This document shows positions 34,043 to 42,187 of a stretch of DNA of 57,662 nt, in pieces. A model generated the notes under the pieces. That model saw only the letters and a list, made by a program, of their open reading frames with translations. It did no database searches and had not been told where the DNA came from. The first letter of the stretch is position 1. Each line of letters begins with the position of its first letter. The translations under genes and the position numbers were made by a program. Source of the DNA: Streptomyces himastatinicus ATCC 53653 (GTDB taxonomy: Bacteria; Actinomycetota; Actinomycetes; Streptomycetales; Streptomycetaceae); contig NZ_GG657754.1 of assembly GCF_000158915.1 (NCBI RefSeq), forward strand, positions 7,549,000 to 7,606,661, in the 5' to 3' direction.

Positions 34043-34783
34043 ATGGAACGCAAGAGCAGGTTCACCCAGTGGCTGCGCCGGTCGAGAAGCGCGACGGGCG
34101 GCGATAGCGGCTCGGGAGCGGTCGCCGCGAGCGCCCGCGAGGACCTGCTCATGGCCGCGGCCGCCGCCGGATTCCCGCTCGCGCCCGCCGCGTACCCCTC
34201 CGGCTACGGCTGTTCCTGCGACCGCATCGGCTGTCCGACCCCCGCCCGGCACCCCGTCTCCTTCGCCTGGGCGACCCAGGCGTCGGCCGACCCGGAGAAG
34301 GTGCGTCACTGGCTTCGCGCCGACCCGCAGGCCAACTTCATCACCGCCACCGGCCTCGTCCACGATGTGCTCGACGTCCCCGTCGAGGTGGGGCGGCAGG
34401 CCCTGGAGCGACTGGGGGCCGCGGAGGTCGAGGTCGGGCCGGTCGCGACGAGCGGTGCGGATCTCCGGCAGGGGCGGATGCTGTTCTTCACGACGACGCG
34501 CGGTACGCCGGATGACGAGGACGAGTGGTGGCCGTGCGAGCTGGACTGCCACCCCGAGACGATGGACGAGCATCCGGGGCTGCGGTGGCATTGCCGGGGC
34601 AGCTATGTGCTCGTACCGCCTGCCCGGCTTCCGGGGGATGGGCGGGTGGCATGGCTCCTCGGTCCGGAGCGGCCGTTGCCGGATCCGTTGACGCTGTTGG
34701 AGGCGTTGACCGATGCGGGCCGCTTGGCCGCGGAGGAGGAGCAGGACGACCATGCCTCGGCTGCCTGGCCTATAGGGCGGTAG
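34043..34783 (+). CDS. Bifunctional DNA primase/polymerase (Prim-Pol)-like protein
   Basis: 246 residues from ATG 34043. The central part resembles the prim-pol N-terminal fold of Streptomyces proteins annotated as bifunctional primase/polymerase: GFPLAPAAYPSGYGCSCDRIGCPTPARHPVSFAWATQ, cut here as two blocks (Cys-rich then PARHP), followed by ITATGLVHDVLDVP near residue 108. The expected catalytic acidic pair is weak (HDVLDVP only), so polymerase activity is doubtful. Genes of this class are common single chromosomal genes in Streptomyces and are not linked here to any replication or defence module. Confidence 0.65.
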   Translation: MERKSRFTQWLRRSRSATGGDSGSGAVAASAREDLLMAAAAAGFPLAPAAYPSGYGCSCDRIGCPTPARHPVSFAWATQASADPEKVRHWLRADPQANFITATGLVHDVLDVPVEVGRQALERLGAAEVEVGPVATSGADLRQGRMLFFTTTRGTPDDEDEWWPCELDCHPETMDEHPGLRWHCRGSYVLVPPARLPGDGRVAWLLGPERPLPDPLTLLEALTDAGRLAAEEEQDDHASAAWPIGR

Positions 34784-34819
34784 CCGGGGGCTGGGGTTTC
34801 GGGCCCGGTGCGGGGCGGT

Positions 34820-34865
34820 GGGTGGGTTGTGCCCACCCGTTCCTCCCCCAGCTACCGCTGGGAGG
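34820..34865. terminator. Two hairpins between convergent genes, the second REP-like
   Basis: GGGTGGG-TTGTG-CCCACCC (34820-34838) is followed by CCCAGC-TACC-GCTGGG (34847-34862) within CCTCCCCCAGC ... GCTGGGAGG. The second resembles a hairpin element I recall as frequent between Streptomyces genes. Together they fill the gap between the Prim-Pol-like and lipoprotein stops. Confidence 0.6.
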
Positions 34866-34898
34866 TGCCCCCCGGCGGAACCGCTGCCCACAACGGGG

Positions 34899-35891
34899 TT
34901 ACTCGCCCTTCGCGCCCGTTACGCCTTCCAGGCGGTTCAGGAAGGTCACCTTCGGGTCGGCCGCGTCCTTCGCCGGGACGCGGACGGCCGACTCGGCGAC
35001 CCGGGTCAGGGTCACCGCCCGCTTCGCCTCGCCCGTCATCAGCGCCTTGACCTGCGGGTCCGGGTTGGGCCTGAAGCCCTTCGCCATGGTCTGCTTCTGG
35101 CGGTGGTGCGAGGTGAAGAAGACCACCGCGCCGCCGTCCTCCGTCCGCAGGCCCACCGGGGCCTCGGCGCTGCCCGCGGCCGCCGCGGTGTCGATGTACT
35201 GCGTCCAGAACTTCGGCGTCTTCTTGAACTTGTCCCGCGAGTCCCGGATCCCCGTCGTCGCCGAACCGTCCGCGAAGGTGTCGCCCTTGCCCGTCATCAG
35301 GTAGTCGGCGTAGTCGCGGCTCAGCTTGTCCGGCCGGACGGCGAGCCGGGGCGCCGGGCCCGCGGCCTTGACCGGCTTGGCCCAGCCGTCCTTGTCGGCC
35401 GCGAAGGCCGGTACCTCGTCCTGGCTGAGGATCGACAGGTACGCGGCCTTCCACGGGTCGTCGGCGCCCTGGCGGGTGAAGACCACCAGCCACCGGTTGG
35501 AGTCCCGGTTGCTGTCGGTGTCCGCCACGAAGAACTTCGGCCACCCGATCTGCCGGGGGATGTGGAAGGTCGCGTCGGACAGCTTCAGCGGCGGGTAGTT
35601 CGGGTTGCCCTGCGGGGAGTTGGCGTGCTGGGCCTTGAGGTCGGCCCTGCTGATGGCCTCCAGCGGGCCGGTCTCCACCTCGCTCGCCACGGACGGATCC
35701 AGCTCGCGGTACGCCTTGTTGTACGTGGCGGTGAAGTCCTTGAGCGTCTCGGCGGCCTCAGCCTTGTCCACCGACGGAATGTTCTCCCGCTCGCCGTGCA
35801 CCGTCATGCACCCCGTCAGCGTCATCCCCAGCGCCAGCACCGCCGCTGCGCTCGGAAGGACGGACGGCCGACGGGGTGACCTGCGTGTCAT
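34899..35891 (-). CDS. Lipoprotein of unknown function (DUF8094-like), linked to efeOBU
   Basis: 330 residues from ATG 35891. Signal peptide SVLPSAAAVLALGMTLTGC with lipobox LTGC at residue about 28, so it should be anchored outside the membrane. The mature part has no motif I recognise beyond a family of actinobacterial lipoproteins (KDFTATYNKAYRELDPSVAS, then WLVVFTRQG). It starts inside the 3' end of the iron permease gene, so it is probably co-transcribed with efeOBU and may belong to envelope metal handling. Function not established. Confidence 0.78.
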   Translation of the reverse strand: MTRRSPRRPSVLPSAAAVLALGMTLTGCMTVHGERENIPSVDKAEAAETLKDFTATYNKAYRELDPSVASEVETGPLEAISRADLKAQHANSPQGNPNYPPLKLSDATFHIPRQIGWPKFFVADTDSNRDSNRWLVVFTRQGADDPWKAAYLSILSQDEVPAFAADKDGWAKPVKAAGPAPRLAVRPDKLSRDYADYLMTGKGDTFADGSATTGIRDSRDKFKKTPKFWTQYIDTAAAAGSAEAPVGLRTEDGGAVVFFTSHHRQKQTMAKGFRPNPDPQVKALMTGEAKRAVTLTRVAESAVRVPAKDAADPKVTFLNRLEGVTGAKGE

Positions 35892-36729
35892 GGGGCTGCG
35901 GCTCCTTCGGGGCTGCGTTGGACGGCGCCACCCTACCCGGGGCGAAGAAGAAGGTCAGCGTGGGGACCAGATACAGCAGCCACACTGTGACCTGGAGCCA
36001 CGTGGGATCGGGCTGGAAGTTGAAGACGCCCTTGAGCAGGGTGCCGTACCAGGTGTCCGGCGCGATCGTGGCGCTGATGTCGAACGCCTGGGAGTGCAGC
36101 CCCGGAAGCCAGTTCGCCTCCTGGAGGTCGTGGAAGCCGTACGCGAGGACGCCCGCCGCCACCACGACCAGCATGCCGCCCGTCCAGGTGAAGAACTTCG
36201 CCAGGTTGATCCGTAGCGCGCCGCGGTAGAACAGCCAGCCCAGCATCACCGCGGTGACCAGGCCCAGGGCCACCCCGATCAGCGGGTCCGCCGAGCCGCC
36301 GTTGCTCGCCCGCACCGCGGCCCAGACGAACAGCGCGGTCTCCAGGCCCTCCCGGCCCACCGCCAGGAACGCCGTGGCCACCAGCGCGCCGGTGCCCATG
36401 GCGAGCGCCGCGTCCAGCCGCCCGTGCAGCTCGTGCTTGAGGTGGCGGGCGGTGCGCCGCATCCAGAACACCATCCAGGTCACCAGGCCGACCGCGATGA
36501 TGGACAGCGAGCCGCCCAGCGCCTCCTGCGCCTCGAACGTCAGCTCCTGCGAGCCGAACTCCAGCGCCGCGCCGAAGGACAGCGCCAGCGCGATCGCCGC
36601 GCCGATGCCCAGCCACACCGGGCGCAGCGCGTCCCGGCGGCCGGTCTTGACCAGGTAGGCGACCAGAATGCACACGATCAGGCTGGCTTCGAGCCCTTCG
36701 CGCAGACCGATCAGGTAGTTGCCGAACAC
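35758..36729 (-). CDS. efeU: FTR1-type ferrous/ferric iron permease (EfeU)
   Basis: 323 residues as the frame reads. Seven membrane segments; the two iron-binding REGLE motifs are present (REGLEASL near residue 10, REGLETAL near 128). Takes up iron oxidised or delivered by EfeO/EfeB. The family core ends near LVPTLTFFFAPG; the last 60 or so residues (Pro/Ser/Gly/Asp-rich) run 134 bases into the next gene's signal-peptide region. Either the stop was lost or the overlap is natural. Third gene of efeO-efeB-efeU. Confidence 0.88.
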   Translation of the reverse strand: MFGNYLIGLREGLEASLIVCILVAYLVKTGRRDALRPVWLGIGAAIALALSFGAALEFGSQELTFEAQEALGGSLSIIAVGLVTWMVFWMRRTARHLKHELHGRLDAALAMGTGALVATAFLAVGREGLETALFVWAAVRASNGGSADPLIGVALGLVTAVMLGWLFYRGALRINLAKFFTWTGGMLVVVAAGVLAYGFHDLQEANWLPGLHSQAFDISATIAPDTWYGTLLKGVFNFQPDPTWLQVTVWLLYLVPTLTFFFAPGRVAPSNAAPKEPQPHDTQVTPSAVRPSERSGGAGAGDDADGVHDGARRAGEHSVGGQG

Positions 36730-36760
36730 GGGGTTCGCCTTCCTCTCGTTCTCTGTCCGG

Positions 36761-38020
36761 TCAGGTGAACAGCGCCCGGCCCCACCAGTCGTCCGCGTCC
36801 CGGACGCCCGGCGGGATGGCGAACAGCGCCGAACCCACGTGCTGGATGTACTCGTTGAGCGCGTCGGTGCGCGCCAGACGCCGCTGGAGCGGTACGAAGC
36901 CCTCGCGCACGTCGTGCTGGTACGCCAGGAAGAACAGCCCCGCGTCCAGCCGCCCCAGACCGTCCGTACCGTCGGTGAAGGAGTAACCGCGGCGCAGGAT
37001 GCGGATGCCGCCGTTGGAGTCCGGGTGGGCGAGGCGGACGTGGGCGTCGGGCAGCATCGCCTTGAGGTTGGGCGTATCGCGCTCGTGCTGCTTGCCGTAC
37101 GGCGCGCCCTCGCCCTTGTCCCGCCCGAACACGTCCTCCTGCTCCTTGAGCGAGGTGCGGTCCCAGGTCTCGATGTGCATGCGGATGCGGCGTGCCACCA
37201 GGTACGAGCCGCCCGCCAGCCAGGCCGGGCCCGCCTTCTCGCCCACCCACACGTGCTTGGCGAGGGCGGCGGCGTCGGTGCCGGAGATGTTCCGGGTGCC
37301 GTCCTTGAAGCCCATCATGTTGCGCGGCGTCTGCGCGTCCGGGGTGGTCGAGGACGTCTTGCCGAAGCCCAGCTGCGACCAGCGGACGGCGACCTTGCCC
37401 ATGCCGATGCGGGCCAGGTTGCGGATCGCGTGCACGGCCACCTGCGGGTCGTCGGCGCACGCCTGTACGCACAGATCGCCGTCGCTGCGGGCAGCGTCGA
37501 GGTCGTCGCCGGGGAAGACGGGCAGATCGATCAGCGCCTCGGGGCGGCGCTCCGCGATGCCGAACCGGTCCTTGCCCTTCTTGTTCTTGAAGAGGGTGGG
37601 CCCGACCCCGAAGGTGAGGGTGAGCCGGGACGGCTTGAGGCCCAGCGCCTCCCCGGTGTCGTCCGGCGGTGCCTCGACGAGGTCGCTGACCGCGCCGTCG
37701 CCGACCGCGTGCCCCTGCGTCATCCGGGCCGCCGCCTTCGTCCACTCCTTGAGCAGATCGATCAGCTCGGCGCGGTCGTCGGTGGTGACGTCGAAGGCCG
37801 CGAAGTGCAGCCGGTCCTGGACGGCGGTGGCGATGCCCGCCTGGTGCGCCCCGTGGAAGGGGACGGCGCCGCCGCCGTCGCCCGCCGGCCGGGCGTCGTC
37901 GCCGGTGCCGGTGAGCGCGGCGGCCGTGCCCCCGGCGGCCGCGGCGCCGAGCGCGAGCCCGGCACCGCCCCAGCCGATCAGGGCGCGGCGCGAGTGGGAC
38001 GCGGAGGAAGCGTCGGTCAT
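36761..38020 (-). CDS. efeB: EfeB, Tat-exported DyP-type haem peroxidase
   Basis: 419 residues. Twin-arginine signal SRRALIGWGGAGLALGAAAA. DyP signature GFKDGTRNI near residue 232 (catalytic Asp and the GxxDG motif), proximal His region RRIRMHIETWDR near 290. In the Efe system it works with EfeO and EfeU in iron uptake outside the membrane, oxidising ferrous iron or handling haem. Gaps are 10 bases from efeO and 31 to efeU, one operon. Confidence 0.92.
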   Translation of the reverse strand: MTDASSASHSRRALIGWGGAGLALGAAAAGGTAAALTGTGDDARPAGDGGGAVPFHGAHQAGIATAVQDRLHFAAFDVTTDDRAELIDLLKEWTKAAARMTQGHAVGDGAVSDLVEAPPDDTGEALGLKPSRLTLTFGVGPTLFKNKKGKDRFGIAERRPEALIDLPVFPGDDLDAARSDGDLCVQACADDPQVAVHAIRNLARIGMGKVAVRWSQLGFGKTSSTTPDAQTPRNMMGFKDGTRNISGTDAAALAKHVWVGEKAGPAWLAGGSYLVARRIRMHIETWDRTSLKEQEDVFGRDKGEGAPYGKQHERDTPNLKAMLPDAHVRLAHPDSNGGIRILRRGYSFTDGTDGLGRLDAGLFFLAYQHDVREGFVPLQRRLARTDALNEYIQHVGSALFAIPPGVRDADDWWGRALFT

Positions 38021-38030
38021 GACCCGCCCC

Positions 38031-39164
38031 TCACTTCGAGACGACGGCGGCGGCGAGCTTGGACAGCGGCTCGGCCAGCGCGTTGACCGCGTCCGACAGC
38101 TCCTTGCGCTTGCCCTCCGAGACGGTGTCGTACGAGACGAAACCGTCGCCCTCGCGGTACTGGTCCAACTGCTTCTCCACCGCGGCGAACTGCTTGTCCA
38201 GGTCCTTGGCGAGCGCCGGGTCGTTCTTCCCGGCCACGGGCTTGAGCAGCTGGTACGAGGTCCGGGCGCCCTCGACGTTGCCCTCGAAGTCCACCAGGTC
38301 GGTGTGGCTGTAGCGCTCCTCCTCGCCGGTGACCTTGCCGGTCTGCACCTCGTCCAGCAGCTCCTTGGCGCCGTTCGCCATGCTGGTGGGGGTGATCTCG
38401 GCCGTGCCGACCCGCTTCTGCCAGTCCTTGAGGTCCTTGATCAGCTGGTCGGCGAGGTCATGGTCGGCCTTGGTGATCTTCTTCGTCTGCCACAGCGACT
38501 TCTCCAGCCGGTGCCAGCCGGTCCACTTCTGGCCCTTCTCCAGCCCGTCCTCGCGCACATCGACCTTCGGGTCGATGTCGCCGAAGGACTCGGCGACCGG
38601 CTCGGTGCGCTCCCAGCCGACGCGGGAGGGCGCGTACGCCTTCTTGGCGGCCGCCAGATCGTCCTTCTTGACCGCGTCGGCGAACGCCTGGGCCTTCGGC
38701 AGCGTCTCGTCGGCCTGCTTCTGCGCGTACGCGCGGTACGCGGCCACCGCCTTGTCCAGCCGCGGATCCCGCTCGGCCGCCGCGCCCTTCCCGGTCGCGG
38801 ACACCTTCTGGCGGATGCCGTGGCCCTTCATCCCGGGCTTGCAGGCGATCTCGTACGAACCGGACTTCACCTCGGCGTTGATCACGGCCTTGGTGCCGGG
38901 CCCGATGTTCTCCCGCTCGGTGACGATCCGGTCGCCGGGGGCGTAGACGTAGACCTCGGTGACCTTGGCGCCCTTGTTCTCCACCGCCAGCTTCACGTGC
39001 CCGGCGGGGAACGAGGTCTTGGAGACCTTGCACGCACTGTCCGACGCCGTGACCTGCACGGCGTCGGAGTCCTTGGCGTCGGACTTCTCGGCGCATCCGG
39101 CGACGGCGGTGACCGTCGTCAGCGCCGATATCGCGGCGACGAGGGAGGTGCGGGCGGCTCTCAT
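38031..39164 (-). CDS. efeO: EfeO, cupredoxin/M75 iron-binding lipoprotein
   Basis: 377 residues from ATG 39164 with GGAG upstream. The signal ends in VAGC, a lipobox. The N-terminal cupredoxin-like domain (VQVTASDSACKVSKTSFPAG) is followed by the imelysin/M75 domain with HxxE in GWHRLEKSLW near residue 190. Periplasmic-side iron binding for EfeU. First gene of the operon; an iron box-like sequence sits 75-95 bases upstream. Confidence 0.92.
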   Translation of the reverse strand: MRAARTSLVAAISALTTVTAVAGCAEKSDAKDSDAVQVTASDSACKVSKTSFPAGHVKLAVENKGAKVTEVYVYAPGDRIVTERENIGPGTKAVINAEVKSGSYEIACKPGMKGHGIRQKVSATGKGAAAERDPRLDKAVAAYRAYAQKQADETLPKAQAFADAVKKDDLAAAKKAYAPSRVGWERTEPVAESFGDIDPKVDVREDGLEKGQKWTGWHRLEKSLWQTKKITKADHDLADQLIKDLKDWQKRVGTAEITPTSMANGAKELLDEVQTGKVTGEEERYSHTDLVDFEGNVEGARTSYQLLKPVAGKNDPALAKDLDKQFAAVEKQLDQYREGDGFVSYDTVSEGKRKELSDAVNALAEPLSKLAAAVVSK

Positions 39165-39239
39165 ACGGGCTCCAGACGGGGCTCGGGGGCATAGCGGGCC
39201 CATCGGGGCAGGGTGCGTCATTGCCCCGATAAGGCGGAC

Positions 39240-39258
39240 CTAACTTAACTGAGCCTTG
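39240..39258. promoter_or_regulatory. Iron box-like sequence upstream of efeO
   Basis: CTAACTTAACTGAGCCTTG matches 11 of 19 positions of the DmdR/IdeR palindrome (on the reverse strand), with a well-conserved TTAAGTTAG half. Weaker than the site at 40242. Position upstream of efeO supports iron repression. Confidence 0.55.
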
Positions 39259-39290
39259 CCTGCGTGGCGGCCGGGTAATTCCAAGGGACT

Positions 39291-39307
39291 CTTTGCATAT
39301 GGCAAAG
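39291..39307. promoter_or_regulatory. Perfect palindrome spanning a start codon
   Basis: CTTTGC-ATATG-GCAAAG, six-base perfect arms around the ATG of the small gene at 39299. AT-rich in a GC-rich region. Could be an operator or an mRNA hairpin that hides the start. Confidence 0.45.
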
Positions 39308-39538
39308 ATTCAGCCAACTGGCCGGTTCGCGTTATGGGGGCGTTATAGGGACGTGACGTCCCGGCGCGGCAGCACGATCCGCTCCCCGGGCCAGCAAGGC
39401 GGCTCCCTCGACGCGTCGTTCGGCGGTGCGATCCGCTTCACCGGCCACGAGGGTTCCCTGGACCTGAAGTTCAGCGACCTGGGCGCCGCGGGCGCGGCCA
39501 CAGTCCTGGCCGCCACCCGCCGCCGCGGCGAGAACTGA
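39299..39538 (+). CDS. Small hypothetical protein (79 aa)
   Basis: MAKIQPTGRFALWGRYRDVT..., preceded by AAGGGA. Basic at both ends with Gly/Ser-rich centre (GGSLDASFGGAIRF then GHEGSLDLKFSDLG) that alternates polar and hydrophobic residues, as in a small beta structure. No family recognised. It sits between efeO and the haem oxygenase on the opposite strand, so a role in iron response is only a guess. Third-position GC is high, consistent with coding. Confidence 0.5.
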   Translation: MAKIQPTGRFALWGRYRDVTSRRGSTIRSPGQQGGSLDASFGGAIRFTGHEGSLDLKFSDLGAAGAATVLAATRRRGEN

Positions 39539-39568
39539 GCCACCCGCCTCGGCCCCGCGCGGCACCGC

Positions 39569-40228
39569 TCAGGCGCTGAGCGGGAAGCGGCGGCTCAGGT
39601 TGCCGAGGATCGCGGTGTTGAGGGCGTACGCGTGCTTGCACTCGTCGACCATGCGCTGCTTCTCCAGGTCGTCCACCGGCAGGGCGTCCAGGAGGGCGCG
39701 GTAGTCGCGCTTGAAGGAGGCGGGGTTGGGGATCGACTCGAAGACGTAGAACCGCACCCCGTCGCCCTTGCGGTCGAAGCCCCACGTCTTCTCGGCCATC
39801 CCGCGGACGATCTGGCCGCCGGAGAGGTCGCCCATGTAGCGGGTGTAGTGGTGGGCGACCAGCCCGGCGGGCCAGTCCCGCACGCACTCCGCTACGCGGT
39901 CCGCGTACTCCGCCGTGGCGGGCAGCGGCTCCAGGCCGGAGCGCCAGTGGGGGCCGCCGAGGTGGGTGAGGTCGCGCTCCAGTTCCTCCGTACGGGCCAG
40001 GTCGAGCCGTATGAACGGGCCCGCGACCGGGTCCTCGGCGAGGTGGCCGGGGGTCGTCTCCAGGGCCCGGTACACGAACCAGAGCTGCTCCGTGTACTGC
40101 CGGTACGCGTCCACGCCCAGCCGCCCGCCGAGCAGGTCCCCCATGAAGGCCGACCCGGCGACCTGGGTGTGCTGCTCGTGCGAGGCGGCGCGGAGGAGCG
40201 CGGAGAAGGGCGTGGGCGTGGCGTCCAA
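39569..40228 (-). CDS. hmuO: Haem oxygenase (biliverdin-producing)
   Basis: 219 residues from a TTG at 40228 with GGAGGC upstream; an ATG is not available in frame. The HO fold is clear: ASHEQHTQVAGSAFMG with the proximal His near residue 17-20, HHYTRYMGDLSGGQI (the GDLSGGQ distal helix) near 125, and FKRDYRALLD near 165. Opens haem to release iron. The iron box 14 bases upstream indicates repression by iron through DmdR/IdeR. Gene symbol used by analogy with corynebacterial HmuO. Confidence 0.88.
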   Translation of the reverse strand: MDATPTPFSALLRAASHEQHTQVAGSAFMGDLLGGRLGVDAYRQYTEQLWFVYRALETTPGHLAEDPVAGPFIRLDLARTEELERDLTHLGGPHWRSGLEPLPATAEYADRVAECVRDWPAGLVAHHYTRYMGDLSGGQIVRGMAEKTWGFDRKGDGVRFYVFESIPNPASFKRDYRALLDALPVDDLEKQRMVDECKHAYALNTAILGNLSRRFPLSA

Positions 40229-40241
40229 GACGGCCTCCGGG

Positions 40242-40260
40242 GTAGGTTAGGGCGACCTAA
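40242..40260. promoter_or_regulatory. DmdR/IdeR iron box for haem oxygenase
   Basis: GTAGGTTAGGGCGACCTAA agrees at 15 of 19 positions with the consensus TTAGGTTAGGCTAACCTAA. It is 14 bases before the haem oxygenase start, where repressor binding would block transcription. Confidence 0.8.
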
Positions 40261-40294
40261 CTTACCCTTTCCCGACGCCCTGTCGGCAAAACCT

Positions 40295-40320
40295 CCGGTT
40301 CAGGGATCCGGTTCAGGGAA
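40295..40320. repeat. Perfect 13-bp tandem duplication at the end of map
   Basis: TCCGGTTCAGGGA twice in direct succession. The second copy contains the map stop codon (40313-40315). A recent slip event is likely; the two copies read in different frames. Confidence 0.85.
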
Positions 40321-41170
40321 GCGTCAGGATCTCCGCCCCGGTGTCCGTCACCACCAGGGTGTGCTCGAACTGAGCCGTCCGCTTGCGGTCCTTGGTGACG
40401 ACCGTCCAGCCGTCCTCCCACATGTCGTACTCGTACGTGCCGAGCGTCAGCATCGGCTCGATCGTGAACGTCATGCCGGGCTTGATCTCGGTCGTGTGGT
40501 GCGGGCTGTCGTAGTGCGGCACGATCAGGCCGGAGTGGAACGACGTATTGACGCCGTGGCCGGTGAAGTCGCGGACCACGCCGTAGCCGAAGCGCTTGGC
40601 GTACGACTCGATGACCCGGCCGATGATGTTGATCTTCCGGCCCGGCTTGACGGCCTTGATCGCGCGGGTGAGCGACTCCCGGGTCCGCTCCACCAGCAGC
40701 CGCGACTCCTCGTCCACGTCGCCGCACAGGTAGGTGGCGTTGTTGTCGCCGTGCACGCCGTGGATGAAGGCCGTGACGTCGAGGTTCACGATGTCGCCGT
40801 CGCGCAGGACGGTGGTGTCCGGGATGCCGTGGCAGATGACCTCGTTGACCGAGGAGCACAGCGACTTCGGGAAGCCGCGGTAGCCGAGGGTCGACGGATA
40901 CGCGCCGTGGTCGCACATGTACTCGTGCGCGACCCGGTCCAGCTCGTCCGTCGTCACCCCCGGCGCGATCAGCTTCGCGGCCTCCTCCATCGCCCGCGCG
41001 GCGATCCGCCCCGCGATCCGCATCCGCTCGATCGTTTCGGCGTCCTGCACCTCGGGCCCCTCGTACGGCGCGGGACCCTCCTTCCCGACGTACTCGGGCC
41101 GCGGGATCGAGGTGGGGACGGGGCGGGTGGGGGAGATGTTCCCCGGAACAAGGAGTGACTGGCCAGACAT
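40313..41170 (-). CDS. map: Type I methionine aminopeptidase
   Basis: 285 residues from ATG 41170. Metal ligands are visible: DVTAFIHGVHGDNN (two Asp), GHGV (His), TIEPML (Glu), QFEHTL (Glu). Removes the initiator Met from nascent proteins. The 40-residue N-terminal extension with PTRPVPTSIPRPEY is the polyproline region known from actinobacterial MetAP1c. Streptomyces usually has more than one map gene; this is the longer type. Confidence 0.93.
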   Translation of the reverse strand: MSGQSLLVPGNISPTRPVPTSIPRPEYVGKEGPAPYEGPEVQDAETIERMRIAGRIAARAMEEAAKLIAPGVTTDELDRVAHEYMCDHGAYPSTLGYRGFPKSLCSSVNEVICHGIPDTTVLRDGDIVNLDVTAFIHGVHGDNNATYLCGDVDEESRLLVERTRESLTRAIKAVKPGRKINIIGRVIESYAKRFGYGVVRDFTGHGVNTSFHSGLIVPHYDSPHHTTEIKPGMTFTIEPMLTLGTYEYDMWEDGWTVVTKDRKRTAQFEHTLVVTDTGAEILTLP

Positions 41171-41251
41171 ATCAGCGAGTGTATCGGCGCCGGATCGGGC
41201 ACCATGGCCGCGAGGAAGACCGCGGCGTGAGCTATCGAGACGGAGGCCGGG

Positions 41252-41479
41252 ATGGCGCTGTTCAGGAAGGGTCCCGTCGGAAAGCCGGGCGAGTGGTACT
41301 ACTGCGTCAAGCACCACAAGGTCGAGGAGGGCCCGGAATGCCGGGCGGCCGACCGCCTGGGCCCGTACGGCACCCCGGAGGAGGCCGCACGCGCCCTCGA
41401 AACGGCGCAGGAGCGGAACGCCCAGTGGCAGAACGACCCCCGCTGGCAGGACGACGCCCCGGGCGACGGCACCCCTTGA
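41252..41479 (+). CDS. Small conserved actinobacterial protein (75 aa)
   Basis: ATG 41252 with GGAGG upstream. GEWYYCVKHHKVEEGPEC is a conserved core, then RLGPYGTPEEAARALETAQERN, which looks like a compact SPOR-like alpha/beta repeat. I recall near-identical small proteins across Streptomyces of unknown role. Followed two bases later by the P-loop kinase gene, probably one transcript. Confidence 0.82.
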   Translation: MALFRKGPVGKPGEWYYCVKHHKVEEGPECRAADRLGPYGTPEEAARALETAQERNAQWQNDPRWQDDAPGDGTP

Positions 41480-41481
41480 GG

Positions 41482-42150
41482 ATGCAGCCCGGACAATCCG
41501 AAGAGGCGGCCGACGCCGCGGAGCTTCCGGCGCGGCTGCGGAACGTCTTCTGGCTCGGTGGCGGCAGTGGCGCGGGCAAGTCGACCATCGCCCGCCGACT
41601 CGCCGATCGCCACGGGTGGCATCTCTACGCGACCGACGACGTGATGCGGGATCACGCGGGGCGCACCACCGCCGAAGAGGCCCCCTATCTGCATGAGTTC
41701 ATCGCCATGGACATGGACGAGCGATGGGTGGACCGGACGCCGGAAGTCATGCTCGAGACGTTCCACTGGTTTCGGGGTGAGGGCTTCGGCCTGATCGTCG
41801 AAGACCTCCTCCGCCTGCCACGGGAGCAGTGCGTCATCGTCGAGGGCTTCCGGCTGCTGCCGCACCTCGTGAAGCCTCTCCTCGCCGCTCCCGAGCACGC
41901 TGTCTGGCTCCTTCCCACCCCCGATTTCCGCCAGGCCGCCTTCCGGAGCCGGTCGCTACCGGGGGACGGGTTCGTAGCGAAGACCAGCGATCCGGCGAAG
42001 GCCGACCGCAATCTTGCCGAACGTGACCGGATGTTCACGAGACATCTCAAGGAGGAAGCCGAGCGTCTCCGACTGCACACCGTCGACGTCGATACGACGA
42101 TGACGGAAGACGCTCTCGCCGAGCAGGTGTCCACGACGTTCCGGCTGTGA
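41482..42150 (+). CDS. P-loop kinase-like NTPase
   Basis: 222 residues from ATG 41482 directly after the small gene. Walker A GGGSGAGKST near residue 27; ATDDVMRDHAG is a kinase-like substrate loop; CVIVEGFRLLP is the Walker B strand; FRSRSLPGDGF carries a lid arginine. Resembles shikimate/gluconate/2-phosphoglycerate-kinase-like proteins. Substrate unknown. Confidence 0.78.
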   Translation: MQPGQSEEAADAAELPARLRNVFWLGGGSGAGKSTIARRLADRHGWHLYATDDVMRDHAGRTTAEEAPYLHEFIAMDMDERWVDRTPEVMLETFHWFRGEGFGLIVEDLLRLPREQCVIVEGFRLLPHLVKPLLAAPEHAVWLLPTPDFRQAAFRSRSLPGDGFVAKTSDPAKADRNLAERDRMFTRHLKEEAERLRLHTVDVDTTMTEDALAEQVSTTFRL

Positions 42151-42179
42151 CCGGACACGATTCCGAGCGTGGCCGGTCA
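42148..42179. terminator. Bidirectional terminator between kinase and rph
   Basis: TGACCGGACACG / CGTGGCCGGTCA, 12-base arms with one mismatch and an eight-base loop. The 5' arm includes the kinase stop. Confidence 0.7.
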
Positions 42180-42187
42180 GCCCGTGG

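Noticed and set aside
34043..34783. Prim-Pol-like gene considered as part of a CRISPR or mobile replication module
   Set aside because: No helicase, Cas, integrase or plasmid gene is adjacent.
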